From positions 124,001 through 188,000 of the forward strand of contig NZ_BSTC01000007.1 in assembly GCF_030269305.1 (NCBI RefSeq): a stretch of DNA of 64,000 nt, in the 5' to 3' direction. This document shows positions 9,042 to 18,207 of this stretch, piece after piece (the first letter of the stretch is position 1; each line of letters begins with the position of its first letter). Below the pieces are notes generated by a model. That model worked only from the letters and a program-made list of their open reading frames with translations. It did not search any database and was not told the DNA's origin. The position numbers and the translations under genes were made by a program. This DNA is from Kineosporia sp. NBRC 101731 (GTDB taxonomy: Bacteria > Actinomycetota > Actinomycetes > Actinomycetales > Kineosporiaceae).

Positions 9042-10861
9042 ACGCCTCGTCCGTCCGCGCCACCGCCAGGAGAGCGCGGACCTGGTCCGCCGCGCCGACG
9101 GTCGTCCTCGCGCAGCAGCTGTTCGTCGTCGATCCCGTTCGCGCGCTCGTCCTGACCGCCCTGGTCGGGGCGGCCGGGGCGCTGCCCGCCGTCGTGGCGG
9201 TGGCCAACGGCTACCTGGTGGGCACCGTCAGCGGCTCCGACGCCCTCCTCGACGGGGCGGTGGTCGCGGCGCTGGTCTCGCTCGCGGTGGCCTTTCTCTG
9301 CCTCCAGATCGTCGCGCCCCTGGTCAATCTGCTGGCCGACGCCCTGGGGCGTCGCGTCGGCGATGCCGTCCGGGAGCGGCTCATCCGGGCCATGACGCGC
9401 TCGGCGGACGTCGGGCCGCTGGACGACCCGAACACGGCGAACCAGCTCGCGGTCGCCCAGGGCGCGGCCGGAGCGTCGGTCGGGGTGAACGATGCCGTCG
9501 TCGCCCTGGCCAACATCACCCTGCTGCGGACACAGGCGGTGGTGTCAGGTCTGGTCCTGCTGTGGTTCGACGTGTGGGTGGCGGTTTTCCTCGTCCTGGC
9601 CTACCTGACCCTGACCCTGCTGATGGCAGCGGAGTATCGCGAGCAGCAGCGCGCTGCCTACGGCGATCCGGACCGGCTGCGCCGGGCCTCGTACATCCGT
9701 GACCTCGCCCTGTCCGGCGATGCCGCGAAGGAGGTGCGCATCTTCGGTCTGACCGGCTGGCTGGAGGAACAGTTCAGGAGCCAATGGAGTCCGGGGGTGG
9801 GACGTGCCTGGTTCGGGGCGAGTACACGCCGCGTGCTCCCGGCCGCGGCGGCGGTCGCCGCGGTCCACGCCCTGGCCTATGCCCGTCTCGGGCTGGCGGT
9901 GGCGTCGGGGGAGATCAGCTTCGGCCAGTTCGTCACCTTCGCCACCGCCGTCACCGGGGTCGCCGCCGTGGTCGCGCTGACGATGGATCTGCTGAACCTG
10001 GGTGCGGGGGCGCGTCCGGTGGCCGCCTGCGTGGAGCTGGAACGCGTTCTCGGTGGTGACGAACCCGCCCCGGTCGTACCGACCTCCCTGCCGGAAGGGG
10101 AAATTCGTTTCGAGGGGGTAGGTTTCCGCTATCCGGGCAGCCGGCGCTGGGTGATCCGGGGCCTCGACCTGGTGATCCGCCGCGGCGAGACCCTGGCGAT
10201 CGTCGGGTTCAACGGCGCCGGGAAGACGACCGTGGTCAAGCTGCTGTGCCAGTTGCACCAGCCGGTCGAAGGACGGATCACCGTCGGGGGGACCGACCTG
10301 CGGGAGCTGGACGCACGCGCCTGGCAGCGGGACTTCGCGGTGATCTTTCAGCACTTCAATCACTATCCGCTGTCTCTGGCCGAGAACATCGGGCTCGGCG
10401 CTCCCGGCGGGGACCAGACGAGCGGGAGCATCGAGATCTCGGCCGCCCTCGCCGGGGCCGGGCACCTGGCCGCAGGGCTGGAGCACGGTTACGACACGGT
10501 GCTGTCACGCCGCTACCCCGGTGGTACCGATCTGTCCGGAGGTCAGTGGCAGCGGGTTGCCATCGCGCGGGCCGTTCACGCCGTGCGCTCCGGCGCCTCG
10601 TTCCTGGTCCTCGACGAGCCCACCGCGGCACTGGACGCCCGTGCCGAGGCGCGCTTCTACGAGGAGGTCATGACGCAGGTCGAGGTTCCCGCGACGATCC
10701 TGATCTCGCACCGGTTCGCCACCATCCGGCGGGCGGACCGGATCGTCGTGTTCGAGGACGGTCAGGTCCTGGAAGACGGCACGCACGAGGAACTGATGGA
10801 CGTCGGTGGTTCCTACGCCCGCATGTTCACGATCCAGGCGGAGCGCTTCGGTGTCTCCTGA
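9038..10861 (+). CDS. ABC transporter, membrane-spanning half fused to ATPase
   Basis: 607 aa from the GTG at 9038, which overlaps the PKS stop (GTGA). Upstream in-frame starts would run deep into the PKS and were rejected. About 330 N-terminal residues hold the hydrophobic helices of an exporter core. The ATPase domain has Walker A FNGAGKTTVVKLL (~390), signature LSGGQWQRVAIARA (~497), Walker B FLVLDEPTAALD (~522) and an H-loop ISHRF. All catalytic residues look intact. With the next gene it probably forms a heterodimeric exporter. Its position inside a translationally coupled biosynthetic operon suggests export of the product or self-resistance. Confidence 0.93.
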   Translation: MNASSVRATARRARTWSAAPTVVLAQQLFVVDPVRALVLTALVGAAGALPAVVAVANGYLVGTVSGSDALLDGAVVAALVSLAVAFLCLQIVAPLVNLLADALGRRVGDAVRERLIRAMTRSADVGPLDDPNTANQLAVAQGAAGASVGVNDAVVALANITLLRTQAVVSGLVLLWFDVWVAVFLVLAYLTLTLLMAAEYREQQRAAYGDPDRLRRASYIRDLALSGDAAKEVRIFGLTGWLEEQFRSQWSPGVGRAWFGASTRRVLPAAAAVAAVHALAYARLGLAVASGEISFGQFVTFATAVTGVAAVVALTMDLLNLGAGARPVAACVELERVLGGDEPAPVVPTSLPEGEIRFEGVGFRYPGSRRWVIRGLDLVIRRGETLAIVGFNGAGKTTVVKLLCQLHQPVEGRITVGGTDLRELDARAWQRDFAVIFQHFNHYPLSLAENIGLGAPGGDQTSGSIEISAALAGAGHLAAGLEHGYDTVLSRRYPGGTDLSGGQWQRVAIARAVHAVRSGASFLVLDEPTAALDARAEARFYEEVMTQVEVPATILISHRFATIRRADRIVVFEDGQVLEDGTHEELMDVGGSYARMFTIQAERFGVS

Positions 10862-12710
10862 GCGGTGGGGCCGAGGGCCGCGACCGGTCGCGACCGTCCC
10901 GGACGGTGCCCCGGAGACAGGCGAGCCGACCCTGCTGGAGGGTCTGCGGGCGGTCCTGGCGTTGTCACTGGCGGCTGACCGTGGCCGATCCCTGGCCACC
11001 GTGGCGATGTTCGGCCTGCGGCCGTTGGGCCAGATCCTCACCGTGGTCTTCCTCGCGGCGCTGACCGATGCCGCCGATCGCGGCGACACCGCTGCGGTCT
11101 GGGCCTACGCCGTGGCCGGGGGCGTGGCCGCGGGCACGACCGCGCTGGTCATGCGGACCTCCCTGAACGTCTGCGCCCGGCTGGTCGAGCAGACCTCGTC
11201 CTACGTCGACCTGCGGTTGCAGAACCTGGCCCACCGGATGCCGGGGATCGAGCACTACGAACGGCCCGACTACCTCGACCGACTGGAACTGCTCCGCCAG
11301 GAGCGACCTCGCCTGACCGAGGGGGTGGACGTCGTCGCGCTGGAAATCGGTGTACTCGTGCGTCTCTCGGTCACCGCGATCCTTCTGGGATCGATCAGCC
11401 CGTGGCTGCTGCTGCTTCCGTTGGTCAGTGTCGTTTCCCTGGTGGCGGCGCGGCGGGCCGAACGGATCCGGCAGGACGGCCTCGCGCACGCGGCGGTCGA
11501 CCTGCGCCGGGCCCGGGACTTGTTCGCCGTGGCCGCCTCACCGAGCGCGTCGCTGGAACTGCGCGTCTTCGGGGTGGGCGGGCGACTGGAGCACCTGCAC
11601 CGCGACAGTGGACGCCGGGCGCGAACCCTCATCGAGCAGGCGGCCTGGAGAGGGCTGGGGCTCGTGGTGCTGGGCTGGTTGGTCTTCAGCGCCGGGTACG
11701 TCCTGGCGCTCCTGCTGGTGCTGACGTCCTACCGCAGCGGCACGGCGAGCACCGGCCAGGTGGTACTGGCGCTCATTCTCCTCACCAGCATCAATCTCCA
11801 GATCACCATGATGGTCCGCTACACCAGTGCCCTGCTGCGGACCGTGCGCGCCGGGGTGAACTACCGGTGGCTGGAGCAGGTCAGTGCCCCGGGCGGATCC
11901 GGTGACGGGAAGCGCCGGCCACCCGGGCAGCTGGACCGCGGGATGGAGCTGGCCGGCGTCACGTTCGGCTACGACCGGGCTCCCGGCTCCGCCGTCCTGA
12001 GGGACATCGACCTGATCCTGCCCGCCGGGCAGGTCATCGCCCTGGTGGGGGAGAACGGAGCCGGTAAGTCCACCCTGGTCAAGCTCCTGTCCGGTTTCTA
12101 CCGCCCGGTGCGGGGAGCGGTCCGGGTGGACGGCGTCGATCTGGCCGAGATCGACCCCCAGGCGTGGCGTTCCCGCCTGACCGCGACCTTCCAGGACTTC
12201 AGTCGTCTGGAGTTCACCCTCCAGCAGACCGTGGGGGTGGGGGACCTGCCGCGGCTCGGGGACCCGGACCGGGTCCTCGGCGCGCTGGGGGCGGCCGGCG
12301 CGGCGGAACTGGTCGAATCCGTCCCCGAGGGTCTGGGCACCCGCCTCGGTGACTCCTTCACCGACGGTGTGGGGCTCTCCGGAGGACAGTGGCAGTCAGT
12401 GGCCGTCGCCCGGTCCGCCATGCGTGAGAGGCCGCTGCTGGTGATCCTGGACGAGCCCACGTCCGCCATCGATCCGGTGGCGGAAGAGGTTCTGCTGGAC
12501 CGGTACGTCGGCACGGCCCGGGCCCTGGCCCGGACCACGGGTGCGATCGTGGTGATCGTCAGCCACCGGTTGTCCACCGTGCGCAAGGCCGACCTGATCG
12601 TCTTCCTGGAGAAGGGACGGATCAGGGAGCAAGGACGACACCAGGACCTCCTGGACCGGCAGGGCGGCTACGCCGAGCTCTACCAGGTGCAGGCCCATGC
12701 CTACCGCTGA
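10851..12710 (+). CDS. ABC transporter, second membrane-ATPase half
   Basis: 619 aa from the GTG at 10851. A GGAG (10840-10843) lies 7 nt before it inside the previous gene, so the two halves overlap by 11 nt; the frame is open further upstream but has no such site. It has a transmembrane core of ~350 residues, then Walker A GENGAGKSTLVKLL (~398), signature LSGGQWQSVAVARS (~507), Walker B LVILDEPTSAID (~532) and H-loop VSHRL. Unlike many heterodimeric exporters, neither ATPase half shows an obvious loss of the catalytic glutamate. The last codons contain the start of the adenylation gene. Confidence 0.93.
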   Translation: MSPERWGRGPRPVATVPDGAPETGEPTLLEGLRAVLALSLAADRGRSLATVAMFGLRPLGQILTVVFLAALTDAADRGDTAAVWAYAVAGGVAAGTTALVMRTSLNVCARLVEQTSSYVDLRLQNLAHRMPGIEHYERPDYLDRLELLRQERPRLTEGVDVVALEIGVLVRLSVTAILLGSISPWLLLLPLVSVVSLVAARRAERIRQDGLAHAAVDLRRARDLFAVAASPSASLELRVFGVGGRLEHLHRDSGRRARTLIEQAAWRGLGLVVLGWLVFSAGYVLALLLVLTSYRSGTASTGQVVLALILLTSINLQITMMVRYTSALLRTVRAGVNYRWLEQVSAPGGSGDGKRRPPGQLDRGMELAGVTFGYDRAPGSAVLRDIDLILPAGQVIALVGENGAGKSTLVKLLSGFYRPVRGAVRVDGVDLAEIDPQAWRSRLTATFQDFSRLEFTLQQTVGVGDLPRLGDPDRVLGALGAAGAAELVESVPEGLGTRLGDSFTDGVGLSGGQWQSVAVARSAMRERPLLVILDEPTSAIDPVAEEVLLDRYVGTARALARTTGAIVVIVSHRLSTVRKADLIVFLEKGRIREQGRHQDLLDRQGGYAELYQVQAHAYR

Positions 12711-14232
12711 GACGGGCCGAACGCGGGGAGTACTCGTGACGGCGGATGCCCTCGTGCTCACCGGGCTGCGTGCGGCACCGGGGGCGGTGGCGGTCGTCGA
12801 GGGAAGCCGGCTCGTCACCGCCGGGCACCTCCTCGCCCAGATCGAAGCCTGGACGCAATTCCTGGCTGCCCGTGGGACCGGACCGGGCACGAACGTGGTG
12901 GTGGCGCTGCGACGCAGCTGCGCCCACATCGCGATCGCGGTGGCGGTGATGCGGGCCGGGGCCGGGTACGTGCCGCTCGATCCCGGTCAGCCGGTGTCCC
13001 GGCTCACCGCCGTCATCACCCGGGTCGGACCCGATCTCCTGGTGACGGACGACCCCCGGCTCGGCGCCCTCGGGCCGCCGGTCATCGGCTCCGGGGCGAT
13101 CGAGGCAGATCACGGGTACGGGCCCGGGCGCACCGCCCCGATCAGCCCGCACGGAGGCGACGACGTCGCCTACGTGATGCACACCTCGGGTACCAGTGGG
13201 CAGCCCAAGGGGGTGGTGATGCCGCACCGGGCACTGGTGAACCGGTTGCGGTGGGGCCAGGCCACCTACCCGCTCACGCGCGGGGACCGGGTCCTGTGGC
13301 ACGCCGCCACCGGGTTCGACTTCTCGATCTGGGAGATGCTCGCTCCGCTGGCCTTCGGGGCCAGCGTGGTCGTCGCCGGACCGGACGCCCAGGATCCGCA
13401 GACGCTGATGGACCAGGTCCGTGACGACCACATCACCACGCTGCACTTCGTGCCCCGCATCCTGGAAGAGGTATCCACGCTCACCACCGTGCAGGCGGCC
13501 GCATCGCTGAGATACGTGTTCTCCGGTGGGGCGCCGCTGGGTGCCGAGGTACGGGACGCCTGGTTACGCAGGTTCCCGTGGACCGCGTTGTACAACCAGT
13601 ACGGCCCCACCGAGACGTGCATCGACTCGACCGCGTTCCGGTGCACCCCCGGCAGCCGAGGACCCGACGTGCCGATCGGATCGCCGATCTGGGGAACCCG
13701 GGTGCATCTGGTGGACGAGTCCTTGCGACCCGTTCCGGCCGGGGCCACGGGCGAACTGCTCATCGGAGGGATCGGCCTGGCCCACGGCTACCTGGGCGCC
13801 GCGGACCTGACCCGGGAACGATTCCCCGAGATCCGGTGGCCCGGAGAGCCCGCCCCGGCCCGGATGTACCGCAGCGGCGACCTCGCCCGACGTGACGCCG
13901 ACGGCCTGCTCGTGCACGCCGGCCGGATCGATCGACAGATCCAGATCAACGGCACCCGGGTGGAACTCGGCGACATCGAGGGTGCCCTGCTGCTGCACCC
14001 CCAGCTCGCCCAGGCCCACGTGGAAGGAGTGTCACAGGGACGGCACACCGTCGGCACCATCGCCTACGTCTGCGGCCAAGGGCTGTCACCGGCCGCCGTT
14101 CGCCGTCACGCTGCGCAGCACCTTCCGGCCACCGCAGTCCCCCACCGGGTCGTGATCATGCCCGGCCCGCTTCCGCGCACGCACAAGGGAGAGGTCGACG
14201 TCCAGGCCCTGCGGGCCGGGAACCGGGCCTGA
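12697..14232 (+). CDS. Stand-alone NRPS adenylation enzyme
   Basis: 511 aa, one A domain with no fused carrier. A3 is HTSGTSGQPKG (~161), A4 GFDFSIWEM, A5 NQYGPTETC, A7 YRSGDLARR, A8 GRIDRQIQINGTRVE, and the A10 lysine is Lys497 in RTHKGEVD. A hand alignment to the GrsA reference gives the pocket code D-F-W-H-F-G-Q-I-D-K. This shares six of ten positions with the classical serine code (D-V-W-H-L-S-L-I-D-K), so serine or a serine-like amino acid is a tentative substrate. It must load a carrier in trans, perhaps one of the ACPs nearby. The ATG overlaps the end of the ABC gene by 14 nt. No MbtH-like gene is visible in the window. Confidence 0.92.
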   Translation: MPTAETGRTRGVLVTADALVLTGLRAAPGAVAVVEGSRLVTAGHLLAQIEAWTQFLAARGTGPGTNVVVALRRSCAHIAIAVAVMRAGAGYVPLDPGQPVSRLTAVITRVGPDLLVTDDPRLGALGPPVIGSGAIEADHGYGPGRTAPISPHGGDDVAYVMHTSGTSGQPKGVVMPHRALVNRLRWGQATYPLTRGDRVLWHAATGFDFSIWEMLAPLAFGASVVVAGPDAQDPQTLMDQVRDDHITTLHFVPRILEEVSTLTTVQAAASLRYVFSGGAPLGAEVRDAWLRRFPWTALYNQYGPTETCIDSTAFRCTPGSRGPDVPIGSPIWGTRVHLVDESLRPVPAGATGELLIGGIGLAHGYLGAADLTRERFPEIRWPGEPAPARMYRSGDLARRDADGLLVHAGRIDRQIQINGTRVELGDIEGALLLHPQLAQAHVEGVSQGRHTVGTIAYVCGQGLSPAAVRRHAAQHLPATAVPHRVVIMPGPLPRTHKGEVDVQALRAGNRA

Positions 14233-14283
14233 ACACCGGCGCCCGGGCGATCCACCCATCGTCATCGATCGAGGAGAAGTCCC

Positions 14284-15606
14284 TTGCGCCCACAGATCCA
14301 CCTCGCGACCGCGGCCCAGACCCGGCTGTACACCATGCCACGCCGCGCCCACCAGGACGGGAGCTTCAACGTCGTCTCCCGGCTGAAGGTGACCGGCCCG
14401 CTCGACACCGACCGCCTCGAGCACGCGGTCGGGGCGGTGGTCGCCCGGCACTCGGCGCTGAGGACCACCTTCGCGTGGCAGGGCGACCAGGTGGTCCAGG
14501 TGGTCCACGCCACCGCGGCCCCATCGGTCTTCCGGGAACTCAGCCCCACCGATCCCACCCTCGCCGCCGGGCCCGGGCCGGCGGCCGACCAGCTCGCCCG
14601 TCACCTGATCGACGGACCCCTGGACCTGGATCATGGCCCGCTGTTCCGGTGCACCGTGCTGCGCTCGGGCGAGGACACGTTCGACGTGTTCCTCGTGCTC
14701 GACCACATCATCGTCGACGAGCGGTCCAAGGCCATCATCATCGACGATCTGTGCGCCTCCTACGCCGACCCGGACGTCGACCTCGGCCCTGCCCCCCAGC
14801 TGCACGAGTTCACCGATCATGGCGACGAGGACCCGGAAGGCCCGGACTACTGGACCTCACGACTGACACCCCTGCCGCCCAGGCCCTTTCCCGACGTCCG
14901 CCCCGAAGACCAGCGCACCGCCTTCAAGGCCCGCGTGTGCGAGGTGCGGCTCGGGGAACTGCCCTCGAAACGCCTGGACGCCATGGCCGCCGCGCACCGG
15001 GCCACGCCGTTCTCCGCCCTGCTCACAGCGCTGCTGCGCAGCATCTGGCGGGTGAGCGGTGTCCCGGACCTCAACGTCGCGGTGGTCACCGATCTGCGCT
15101 CGCAGGAGGAAGAGTTCGACACCGTGGGGTTCTTCCAGAACAGCACCGTCGTTCGGGAGACCGTGAACCCGGAGCACTCGTTCGCGCAGACCATGGACCG
15201 GGTGAAGCGGTCGGTGGCCGGGGCCATCGCGCATCGTCATGTGCCGGTGGGTCATCTGGTCGCCAGTCTCGCGGGAGGTTACGGGGACAAGCGGAACCCG
15301 CTGTACCAGATCGGCTTTGCCTACTCCAACGCCGATACCGAAAGGCGCTGGGTCTTGCCGGGTCTCACCGTCCAGAACGTGGAACTGGAACCGGTCGACG
15401 CCCAGATCGAGGTGTTCCTCGAGATCAACCGCGTGGCGGAGGGCTACGTCGGGAAGCTCATCCACGCCGTGGGCAGCGTACAACCGGAGCGAGCCGACCA
15501 GATCGTGCGGATCTTCGAAGAGCTCCTCGAACGGGCCGCAGACGATCCCGGGCGGGATGACGGTGTCGCTTCCGCACAAAATGCCGGACCCGCTCATCGC
15601 CACTAA
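14284..15606 (+). CDS. Stand-alone condensation-domain-like acyltransferase with altered HHxxxDG motif
   Basis: 440 aa, one NRPS condensation-like domain. It starts at TTG 14284 behind GAGGAGAAG. The C1-like segment is ATAAQTRLY, and the C5-like segment FFQNSTVVRE matches the usual NT-x-x-R region. The catalytic HHxxxDG motif reads DHIIVDE (residues 140-146): the second His and the Asp are kept, but the first His and the Gly are replaced. The second His is the important one in this family, so the enzyme may still be active, perhaps on an unusual acceptor. It lies 51 nt after the adenylation gene. Inference: it joins the amino acid activated by that enzyme to the polyketide acyl chain. Confidence 0.85.
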   Translation: MRPQIHLATAAQTRLYTMPRRAHQDGSFNVVSRLKVTGPLDTDRLEHAVGAVVARHSALRTTFAWQGDQVVQVVHATAAPSVFRELSPTDPTLAAGPGPAADQLARHLIDGPLDLDHGPLFRCTVLRSGEDTFDVFLVLDHIIVDERSKAIIIDDLCASYADPDVDLGPAPQLHEFTDHGDEDPEGPDYWTSRLTPLPPRPFPDVRPEDQRTAFKARVCEVRLGELPSKRLDAMAAAHRATPFSALLTALLRSIWRVSGVPDLNVAVVTDLRSQEEEFDTVGFFQNSTVVRETVNPEHSFAQTMDRVKRSVAGAIAHRHVPVGHLVASLAGGYGDKRNPLYQIGFAYSNADTERRWVLPGLTVQNVELEPVDAQIEVFLEINRVAEGYVGKLIHAVGSVQPERADQIVRIFEELLERAADDPGRDDGVASAQNAGPAHRH

Positions 15607-15667
15607 CGTGGCCGGACCTGCCGCCGGCCGGGCGACAGGAGAACCGGAGCATGAAGGAGTGGTGCCG

Positions 15668-16189
15668 ATGAGGATCGACCGTCAGGTGGAGCCGCTCGTG
15701 CGGGAGGCCTTGGCCGCGGTGGTCGCGCGGGATCCGGCGCGATCGGTCGTGGCCACCCAGACCCTCGTCGACCAGGGCGATCAGGCCTTCGCCGACGCCG
15801 TCGACCTGTGCCTCGCCGTGGACAACCACGTGCTGCTCGACCTGTACGACGGGCCCCCGAACCCCGACAGCATCGCGTCCCTGGCCGACTCCGTCGTGCA
15901 CATGGAAGCCTGGACCGACATCGACCGGCCGACCGCGCAGACCTTCCTCACCGCCCTGGTCGAGCAGCAGGACCCGGCCTCGCTGCTCCCGCCCGCCGAC
16001 GCCGTGGAAGCGGGATTCGTCGTCGGGGGCTGGCTGTTGTCGGCCTTCGTGCCCGAGAGCGCCTCCTGGGAGAGCGCCCTGGACCACGCGCTCGAGGCCC
16101 TCGGCGCCGACGAGTGGACGGCCGAGGGCCTGGCCAGTGGTGCCGACGGATTCGCCGGCACCGTCCGGAGGGCCAGTCCCAGCCGCTGA
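15668..16189 (+). CDS. Hypothetical protein at the end of the biosynthetic operon
   Basis: 173 aa from ATG 15668, chosen because AAGGAG lies 8 nt upstream; the frame is open much further left only as a shadow of the condensation gene. The protein is acidic and mostly helical, without membrane segments, signal peptide, cysteine pairs or a motif I recognise. The central part is rich in Asp and Ala (DQGDQAFADAVDLCLAVDN). It is 61 nt downstream of the condensation-like gene and is followed by a strong hairpin, so it is probably the last gene of the operon. Function unknown. Confidence 0.75.
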   Translation: MRIDRQVEPLVREALAAVVARDPARSVVATQTLVDQGDQAFADAVDLCLAVDNHVLLDLYDGPPNPDSIASLADSVVHMEAWTDIDRPTAQTFLTALVEQQDPASLLPPADAVEAGFVVGGWLLSAFVPESASWESALDHALEALGADEWTAEGLASGADGFAGTVRRASPSR

Positions 16190-16213
16190 CCAGGCCGCAC
16201 GTCCGGGCGGAGT

Positions 16214-16254
16214 CCTGGGTGGAGATCGGGCCCCCGACCGATCTCACCGCCCAG
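16214..16254 (+). terminator. Hairpin terminator after the biosynthetic operon
   Basis: CCTGGGTGGAGATCGG pairs with CCGATCTCACCGCCCAGG across a short loop, with one or two mismatches in a ~16-bp stem. It lies 25 nt after the stop at 16189. There is no clear U-run, as is common in high-GC actinomycetes. Confidence 0.55.
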
Positions 16255-16313
16255 GAGCTACGCATGACCGGTCCGGACGCCTACATCCATGCGTCAGCCG
16301 ACCGCTGAGCAGA

Positions 16314-16559
16314 TCAGTCGACGTACCACTTGCCGCACTTGGTCACACCGCTCAGCTCGGCGCAGGCGCGGGCCGCGTACTCGGCGTTGTAGACCGACTC
16401 GGTGCGGTTGGGCCACGAACCGCACATCTTCCAGCCGTCCCGCTTGGCGTTCGCGTCGCTGACGATTCCCTTGGTGTTGGGGAACTTACGGAAGCTGCGG
16501 TCAACCCACACGCGGTCGCCGGACTGGCGGCCCGATCCGGGGGGTGTTAGCCCTTTCAC
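16314..16559 (-). CDS. Small cysteine-containing hypothetical protein
   Basis: 81 aa, minus strand, from a GTG. Three cysteines lie in the C-terminal half (KMCGSW, ARACAEL, TKCGKWYVD). The C-terminal part reads like a real folded domain, while the first ~15 residues do not, so the true start may differ. No signal peptide is visible, although the Cys content would suit a secreted domain. It may be the 3' remnant of a larger gene. Local base composition is less GC-rich than in the neighbours. Function unknown. Confidence 0.4.
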   Translation of the reverse strand: MKGLTPPGSGRQSGDRVWVDRSFRKFPNTKGIVSDANAKRDGWKMCGSWPNRTESVYNAEYAARACAELSGVTKCGKWYVD

Positions 16560-16608
16560 GGCAATTCGTGTGCATGGTTACGGACCGTGAGATTCACGGG
16601 ATCGAGCA

Positions 16609-16899
16609 TCAGTAGAGGTACGGCCCGACCGCGGCGATGGTGATCTCCTTGTTGTCCGAGGTGCCGAAATGCCCACCCGGGACGAGCAGCACCTGAACGG
16701 CACCGTCCACCCTGATCCGCACCAGTTTCGGTGTGTAGTCCTCCGGCGTGACCTTTTTCGTGGTGCGCCGGCCCTGCTGGTCGAACACCACCAGGGTCAT
16801 GGTGTGCGGACAGGCCTGCTGGTCGCGCACTTCCGGCCACGCCGCGACCGGAAAACAACTTGCCCGCCGCGCCCAGCCACGCGACTCTCGACCGGTCAC
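16609..16899 (-). CDS. Small hypothetical protein, divergent from the HD-kinase gene
   Basis: 96 aa if started at 16899; 63 aa if started at the internal ATG at 16800. The second choice leaves room for the promoter of the divergent gene at 16927. The C-terminal part (KKVTPEDYTPKLVRIRVDG, then VLLVPGG) looks like a beta-rich domain. The longer form would add two cysteines (SCFPV, QACPH). It lies in a different frame from 16314-16559, with ~50 nt between them, so a simple one-base frameshift does not join them. No family recognised. Confidence 0.4.
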   Translation of the reverse strand: MTGRESRGWARRASCFPVAAWPEVRDQQACPHTMTLVVFDQQGRRTTKKVTPEDYTPKLVRIRVDGAVQVLLVPGGHFGTSDNKEITIAAVGPYLY

Positions 16900-16926
16900 G
16901 GAAGCGGAGAATCAGGTGAGGCACGG

Positions 16927-18207
16927 ATGGACGCGATCGAGTGCGCGCTGCGCGGAGCCGACGTCGACCTGACGTCGCAGACTCGGCCTGAGCTGGCCGA
17001 TCTACGGGAATGCCCGCAGTCGGCAGCCTTTCACGCCGAGGGGGACGTGGCGGTGCACTCGCGCTGGGTCTACGACCTGGCCCGCGAACAGGCCGGGCTC
17101 CTGGACGATCCCTGGTCCGCGATCACCCTGCGTCTGGCCGGGCTGCTGCACGACGTCGGAAAACCCGTCACCACGAAGGAGATCGGGCCGGGACGCTGGG
17201 CGGCCCACGGGCACGACCTGGCGGGCGCCCAGCTGGTCTCGACGCTGTTCGCGACCCATCCGGCGCTGCTGAAACTGCCCCTGGGCGTGTACGCCGGTGT
17301 CCACGCGCTGGTCCGCGCCCACATGTGGACGTACGCGGCCGCCCGGATCAATCCGGGTGCGGCCCTGCGGATGTCGCACGTCGCCGATCCGCAGCTGCTG
17401 ACGGCCCTGTGGGACAGCGACTCGCGCGGGCGGATCTGCGACGACGCCCACGACCTGGCCGATCAGGTCGCCTTCGCCGACCTGGTGCTGCAGGATCTCG
17501 ACGCGGCCCGGCCCGGCAGCCACGGGGTGCTCGACCAGGTGGCGGTGCGCGGCAGCGTCGACCCCCGGGCCTTTCGGGAGACCTTCCGCGCCGTCGTGGA
17601 GGGAGCCATCACGAACGCCGGGGCCGCATCCGCGCATCTGGCGGCCGCCGAGCGGCACAGCACCGGAGGGTCGATCACCTACACGATCGGCCTGCCCGGG
17701 GTGGGCAAGTCCACCTGGGCCCGGGAGACCTGGGCACCGGCCACCGGCGGGGTGGTGCTCTCCAGCGAGGGCGCCCGTCGACGCGACCGTCGAGCCGCGG
17801 CGGCCGCCGTCCTCCAGCAGATCCCCGAGCACCTGGCCGCCGGGCGGGACATCTGCGTGGATGCCACCCACCTGCTGCGCGAGGTGAGGGACGTGCTGAT
17901 CACCTACGCCGGCCGGTACGGGGCCGGGCTGCACGCCGTCTACTTCGCGGCTCCGCTGGCCCTGGCCCTCCAACGGCAGACGACCCGACCCGGCGCCGAC
18001 GCGGTCCCGGCCGCCGCCGTCACGACCATGGCGGCACGACTGCGCTGGCCGACCCCGGACGAGTACCAGAGCCTCACCGTGGTGGAGCCGAACCGCACCT
18101 CGTGGGACTACACCGACCACTCCCGATGGCTCGATTCCCGAGCCGCCGTCCTCGCACACCCGGCCGCCCGCGTCCCCTGGTCATCCACCTCCCGGACACC
18201 GTCATGA
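16927..18207 (+). CDS. HD-domain plus P-loop polynucleotide-kinase-like RNA end-healing protein (HD-Pnk type)
   Basis: 426 aa from ATG 16927. The N-terminal half is an HD phosphohydrolase-like domain: HSRWVYDLA, then GLLHDVGKP with His75/Asp76 as the HD pair, and later HDLAGAQLV. The C-terminal half is a P-loop kinase with GLPGVGKS at 255-262 and a DICVDATHLL strand. HD + P-loop is the layout described for HD-Pnk of Runella slithyformis, where the HD part removes 2',3'-phosphates and the kinase phosphorylates 5'-OH ends. The next gene, an RNA ligase, starts in this stop codon (ATGA), which fits a heal-and-seal pair. An in-frame extension to 16669 exists, but its residues look non-coding. Confidence 0.8.
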   Translation: MDAIECALRGADVDLTSQTRPELADLRECPQSAAFHAEGDVAVHSRWVYDLAREQAGLLDDPWSAITLRLAGLLHDVGKPVTTKEIGPGRWAAHGHDLAGAQLVSTLFATHPALLKLPLGVYAGVHALVRAHMWTYAAARINPGAALRMSHVADPQLLTALWDSDSRGRICDDAHDLADQVAFADLVLQDLDAARPGSHGVLDQVAVRGSVDPRAFRETFRAVVEGAITNAGAASAHLAAAERHSTGGSITYTIGLPGVGKSTWARETWAPATGGVVLSSEGARRRDRRAAAAAVLQQIPEHLAAGRDICVDATHLLREVRDVLITYAGRYGAGLHAVYFAAPLALALQRQTTRPGADAVPAAAVTTMAARLRWPTPDEYQSLTVVEPNRTSWDYTDHSRWLDSRAAVLAHPAARVPWSSTSRTPS

